Assembly: GCA_964562455.1 (NCBI GenBank)
Contig: CAZLTN010000015.1
Coordinates: 22,332 to 86,331, forward strand
Direction: 5' to 3'
Length of the DNA stretch: 64,000 bases
From: Ravibacter sp964562455
GTDB taxonomy: Bacteria > Bacteroidota > Bacteroidia > Cytophagales > Spirosomataceae
Program-made: the position numbers and the translations under genes
Notes under the pieces: model-generated
Databases searched by the model: none
What the model saw: only the letters and a program-made list of their open reading frames with translations
What the model was told of the DNA's origin: nothing
Shown: one piece after another, positions 61,686 to 64,000 of the stretch
How the letters are laid out: each line of letters begins with the position of its first letter
Numbering within the stretch: position 1 is the first letter of the stretch

Positions 61686-62505
61686 TCGTTAGTTCGTTTA
61701 AATAGGCCTCCGATATTTCACGTACGGCCCCTTCGTATTGCTGGGCCGACATCGGCAGGTAGTGCCATTCCATTTTGTTTTCCATGTACGACACCCCTTT
61801 TCCCTTCACTGTGTTGGCTATTATCAGCTTGGGTATGCCATTTTTCCTGGTTTTCATGACTTCAATCACCTTGTGAATCTCCCTGATATCATGCCCGTCC
61901 ACTTCGGCCAGATCCATTCCTATGGCCCGCCATTTATGGCTATCTGCGGTTACCCCAAGTACATCACCGGTGTATCCGAAGCCCTGTAAGCCATTTCTGT
62001 CAATAATAACGATGAGGTTGTCCAGCTTATTCTGAATAGCATAATGGGCTGCTTCCCAGGATGTGCCCTCATTGGTTTCGCCGTCCGACATGACTACATA
62101 GGCGTAAGAGTCTTCGCCTGACAACTTTGCAGCATGGGCGATGCCGGAGCCGATAGGGAAGCCGTGTCCCAGAGAACCGGTAGCAAAAGGGATGCCCTTG
62201 AAATGGCCCGCTCCCGGGTGCGCAGGCAGGCTGGTACCTTCCTTATAATAGGTTGCGAGGATCTCATCGGGTATCTCGCCCAGCCAGTTCAGAGAAGCAT
62301 AAAGAGAAGCGGCGGCATGTCCCTTCGATAAAATAAAAGTGTCTTTCTCCTTTTTGTGAAGAAAGAGGACTGAGATGAGTATGTCTGCACAGCTTAACGA
62401 GCAACCAATGTGACCGGCATTCGCCTTATAGTACATTTCCAGTATTTTCAACCGCAGGCGCCCGCTGATGGTATGTGGATTTTTTAGTATCTCCTCGATT
62501 TGCAT
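61678..62505 (-). CDS. Transketolase N-terminal (TPP-binding) subunit
   Basis: A 275-aa protein corresponding to the first half of transketolase. Motifs are NAGHIGCSLSCADILISVLF (about 29-48), FILSKGHAAASLYASL (about 57-72), then VVMSDGETNEGTSWEAAHYA (metal and TPP-phosphate site, about 135-154) with NLIVIIDRNGLQGFG after it. The usual GDG is SDG here. The C-terminal half (pyrimidine-binding and catalytic Glu) is absent from both neighbours, so a partner must be encoded elsewhere, or this half has another job. It overlaps the epimerase/GT2 gene, which points to sugar-nucleotide or glycan biosynthesis in place of the pentose phosphate pathway. Confidence 0.93.
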   Translation of the reverse strand: MQIEEILKNPHTISGRLRLKILEMYYKANAGHIGCSLSCADILISVLFLHKKEKDTFILSKGHAAASLYASLNWLGEIPDEILATYYKEGTSLPAHPGAGHFKGIPFATGSLGHGFPIGSGIAHAAKLSGEDSYAYVVMSDGETNEGTSWEAAHYAIQNKLDNLIVIIDRNGLQGFGYTGDVLGVTADSHKWRAIGMDLAEVDGHDIREIHKVIEVMKTRKNGIPKLIIANTVKGKGVSYMENKMEWHYLPMSAQQYEGAVREISEAYLNELTNA

Positions 62506-62509
62506 GCTA

Positions 62510-62517
62510 CAAAGTTA
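62510..62517 (-). promoter_or_regulatory. Possible -7 box close to the transketolase-half start
   Basis: Minus strand TAACTTTG, a TAnnTTTG match ending only 5 bp before the ATG. If used, the message would be leaderless or nearly so. Confidence 0.35.
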
Positions 62518-62593
62518 GATTTATTTTACATGCCTGAAAACTGCCTCAGTCAACTTACCTCAATAATCGTGCCGGAACACCCGCTGCGGAACA

Positions 62594-63943
62594 CTATTTA
62601 AGGAGATCTGTCAGATCTTTTATGGCTTCCTGGAAATACGCTCCTTTGTAAGGGCCGAACCAGTTCATAGCGACCGTTTCATATTTGTCGAGATTGTACC
62701 ACTTGTCTGCCGTAACATAGCCGATATAGCCGCCGTTGAAGCTCGTTACGATCAGGTTGAGCCCCCTGGCTTTGGCATAGCTGTCCAGCGGAGCCATAAG
62801 CTCTCCCGAAAAATCGCAGGGTACACCCACCATCAGGATATTGCCGAGCCGCAGTGCTTTGATCTCGTTCGGGTATTCGCCGAATAAACGGTTAAAAGCC
62901 CACGATCGCAGCGCCCATTTCGGAGTCAGCCGCGGAGCAGGATCTCCGAGAGGCAACGGAAGCGTGAGCATAGCCACCACCGGCCTTGTGACAATCGAGT
63001 CGGGGGCAGCCTTCTTCAGCGCCTGAAATACCCCGTTTCCCTGGTTGGCCATAGCGTCCAGGTCGGTAGCTCCCTCGCTGCGAGGCGCCATACTTCCCAC
63101 GGCACCTGCAAGATACATACCCGATTTCAGCTCTCCCTTGTTGAGAGAATCGATCAATACGCCCGGCCAGTCGCGCGACAACAGCATAGTTCCCGAATTC
63201 AGAACCGTGGAGTGAGCACCGAAAGTGACCAGGGTAAGCTCTCTGCCCGATTTTCCCTGCAGGTCAAAAGCCCTTATTTCGGGATCGACACTACCCTCGT
63301 CGCCGATCAGCCGGTTGTTGATATTGGCCGTGTTATAGGCTTCACGGTAAGTCAAAGCAGCGCTTTCGACGTGGCGCTGCGCCTCGCGGAGCGATTTTAC
63401 GATGGCCTGGGCCAGATATTCCTCTACTTCGGGATTATAGCTGCCTGAAAAGAAGAGGCCTGAAATTCCTCTGCCCCATCCGCCCACGCTATTGTGCGTA
63501 TGGGTAGCACCGAGGTAAATATGATCGTAAGGAATATCTGAAGGGGTGAGCAGTTCTTTGAGCCGCGCGGTTACGGTAGGAGGGATAATGAGCAGGTCGG
63601 CGCTGATGATGGCTGCCCGGGTCATGTTATTTTCCAGGACGAGCGTACGTACAAAAACAGAATCGAGCACCCCGACAAAGGGTTTACCACGCCGTTTCCC
63701 ATAGCCCGCCATCGGGCCGGGAGTCTCCGGGGTGATGTTAACGCTGGCCCATCCGGCTTTCAACGAATCGGCGATGAGTACCGGTTTTATAGCCGGATTG
63801 CCTGCAATCTCTTTCCATTGTTTGTAAAAAGAAGTGCTTTCCAAAGGCGTGTTGTCCTGGGTAGTAATCAGAGAGGCAAGAAGGATGATGAACAATACCA
63901 GGACGGCTGCTATTAGTTTGAGAACTCTCTTGATCCATTTCAT
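62594..63943 (-). CDS. Neutral/alkaline ceramidase-like membrane-anchored protein
   Basis: A 449-aa protein with an N-terminal membrane anchor (VLKLIAAVLVLFIILLASLI, about 7-26). The rest resembles the N-terminal domain of neutral ceramidases, which cleave the amide bond of ceramide: SLKAGWASVNITPETPGPMA (about 62-81), the metal-binding GATHTHNSVGGWGRG (about 148-162), LVTFGAHSTVLNSG (about 237-250) and RDWPGVLID. The serine-containing C-terminal domain of true ceramidases is missing, and the length is about two thirds, so substrate may differ. Bacteroidota make sphingolipids, which gives a plausible context. Octamer repeats lie immediately upstream. Confidence 0.85.
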   Translation of the reverse strand: MKWIKRVLKLIAAVLVLFIILLASLITTQDNTPLESTSFYKQWKEIAGNPAIKPVLIADSLKAGWASVNITPETPGPMAGYGKRRGKPFVGVLDSVFVRTLVLENNMTRAAIISADLLIIPPTVTARLKELLTPSDIPYDHIYLGATHTHNSVGGWGRGISGLFFSGSYNPEVEEYLAQAIVKSLREAQRHVESAALTYREAYNTANINNRLIGDEGSVDPEIRAFDLQGKSGRELTLVTFGAHSTVLNSGTMLLSRDWPGVLIDSLNKGELKSGMYLAGAVGSMAPRSEGATDLDAMANQGNGVFQALKKAAPDSIVTRPVVAMLTLPLPLGDPAPRLTPKWALRSWAFNRLFGEYPNEIKALRLGNILMVGVPCDFSGELMAPLDSYAKARGLNLIVTSFNGGYIGYVTADKWYNLDKYETVAMNWFGPYKGAYFQEAIKDLTDLLK

Positions 63944-63947
63944 GGGG

Positions 63948-64000
63948 TGATGTGGTGATGTGGTGATGTGGTGATGTGGTGATGTGGTGATGTGGTGATG
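63948..64000. repeat. Octanucleotide tandem repeat (TGATGTGG), at least 6.6 copies
   Basis: Perfect copies of TGATGTGG run from 63948 to the window end and continue beyond it. They begin 5 bp upstream of the ATG of the ceramidase-like gene. The unit is nearly the same as the octamer at 11311-11342. Confidence 0.95.

Overview
The window looks like chromosomal DNA of a Bacteroidota bacterium, probably Cytophagales, Sphingobacteriales or a relative. The evidence is a SusC/SusD pair run by a FecI-type sigma factor and FecR anti-sigma, a hybrid two-component system (HTCS) with beta-propeller sensor, a GLPGLI-family protein, a T9SS-like C-terminal sorting domain, several OmpA/PD40 proteins, menaquinone synthesis (MenB), and TAnnTTTG promoter boxes in place of sigma70 sites. 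No genus can be fixed from the sequence. I saw no rRNA, tRNA, CRISPR array, phage or transposase gene.

Layout. 1-7.1 kb: a minus-strand sigma/anti-sigma/SusC/SusD uptake cassette. 7.2-13.7 kb: minus-strand genes (TPR lipoprotein, rRNA-type methyltransferase, secreted protein, EVE protein, MenB, exopolysaccharide-initiating sugar transferase). 13.9-23.5 kb: plus-strand genes (PQQ-type sugar dehydrogenase, outer-membrane barrel plus GLPGLI protein, OmpA lipoprotein, YggS, citrate synthase, cupin), with a candidate small RNA on the minus strand at about 15.25-15.36 kb. 23.5-35.2 kb: mostly minus-strand housekeeping and envelope genes (GlyS, AI-2E transporter, flavin reductase, PRTase, amidotransferase, GT39 enzyme, OmpA/PD40, DUF1080), interrupted by a plus-strand HhH protein, a MITE-like palindrome and a YbjQ protein. 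35.3-37.6 kb: a large plus-strand TPR protein. 37.6-42.9 kb: a minus-strand run of COX3, IspE, M28 peptidase, PurM and Gfo/Idh/MocA.

43.0-52.9 kb is the most distinctive part: a curli-type amyloid locus. On the minus strand, in transcription order, it has two curlin-repeat proteins (one very long and rich in Asp and Asn), a short CsgB-like curlin, CsgE, CsgF, a CsgG carrying an extra beta-barrel-like C-terminal domain, a lipoprotein with FN3/PD40-type domains, and a choice-of-anchor-A protein with a T9SS-like tail. No CsgC or CsgD is visible. A small sigma-70-family factor is divergently transcribed from the head of the locus. The genes suggest that subunits are made, escorted by CsgE/CsgF and exported through CsgG, possibly under the neighbouring sigma factor.

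52.9-59.7 kb: a Tat-exported sugar isomerase-like protein diverging from D-galactonate dehydratase, then an HTCS regulator, which together suggest sugar or sugar-acid use. 59.7-64 kb: an NAD-epimerase/GT2 fusion overlapping a lone transketolase N-terminal half, then a neutral-ceramidase-like protein, ending in an octanucleotide tandem repeat that runs off the window.
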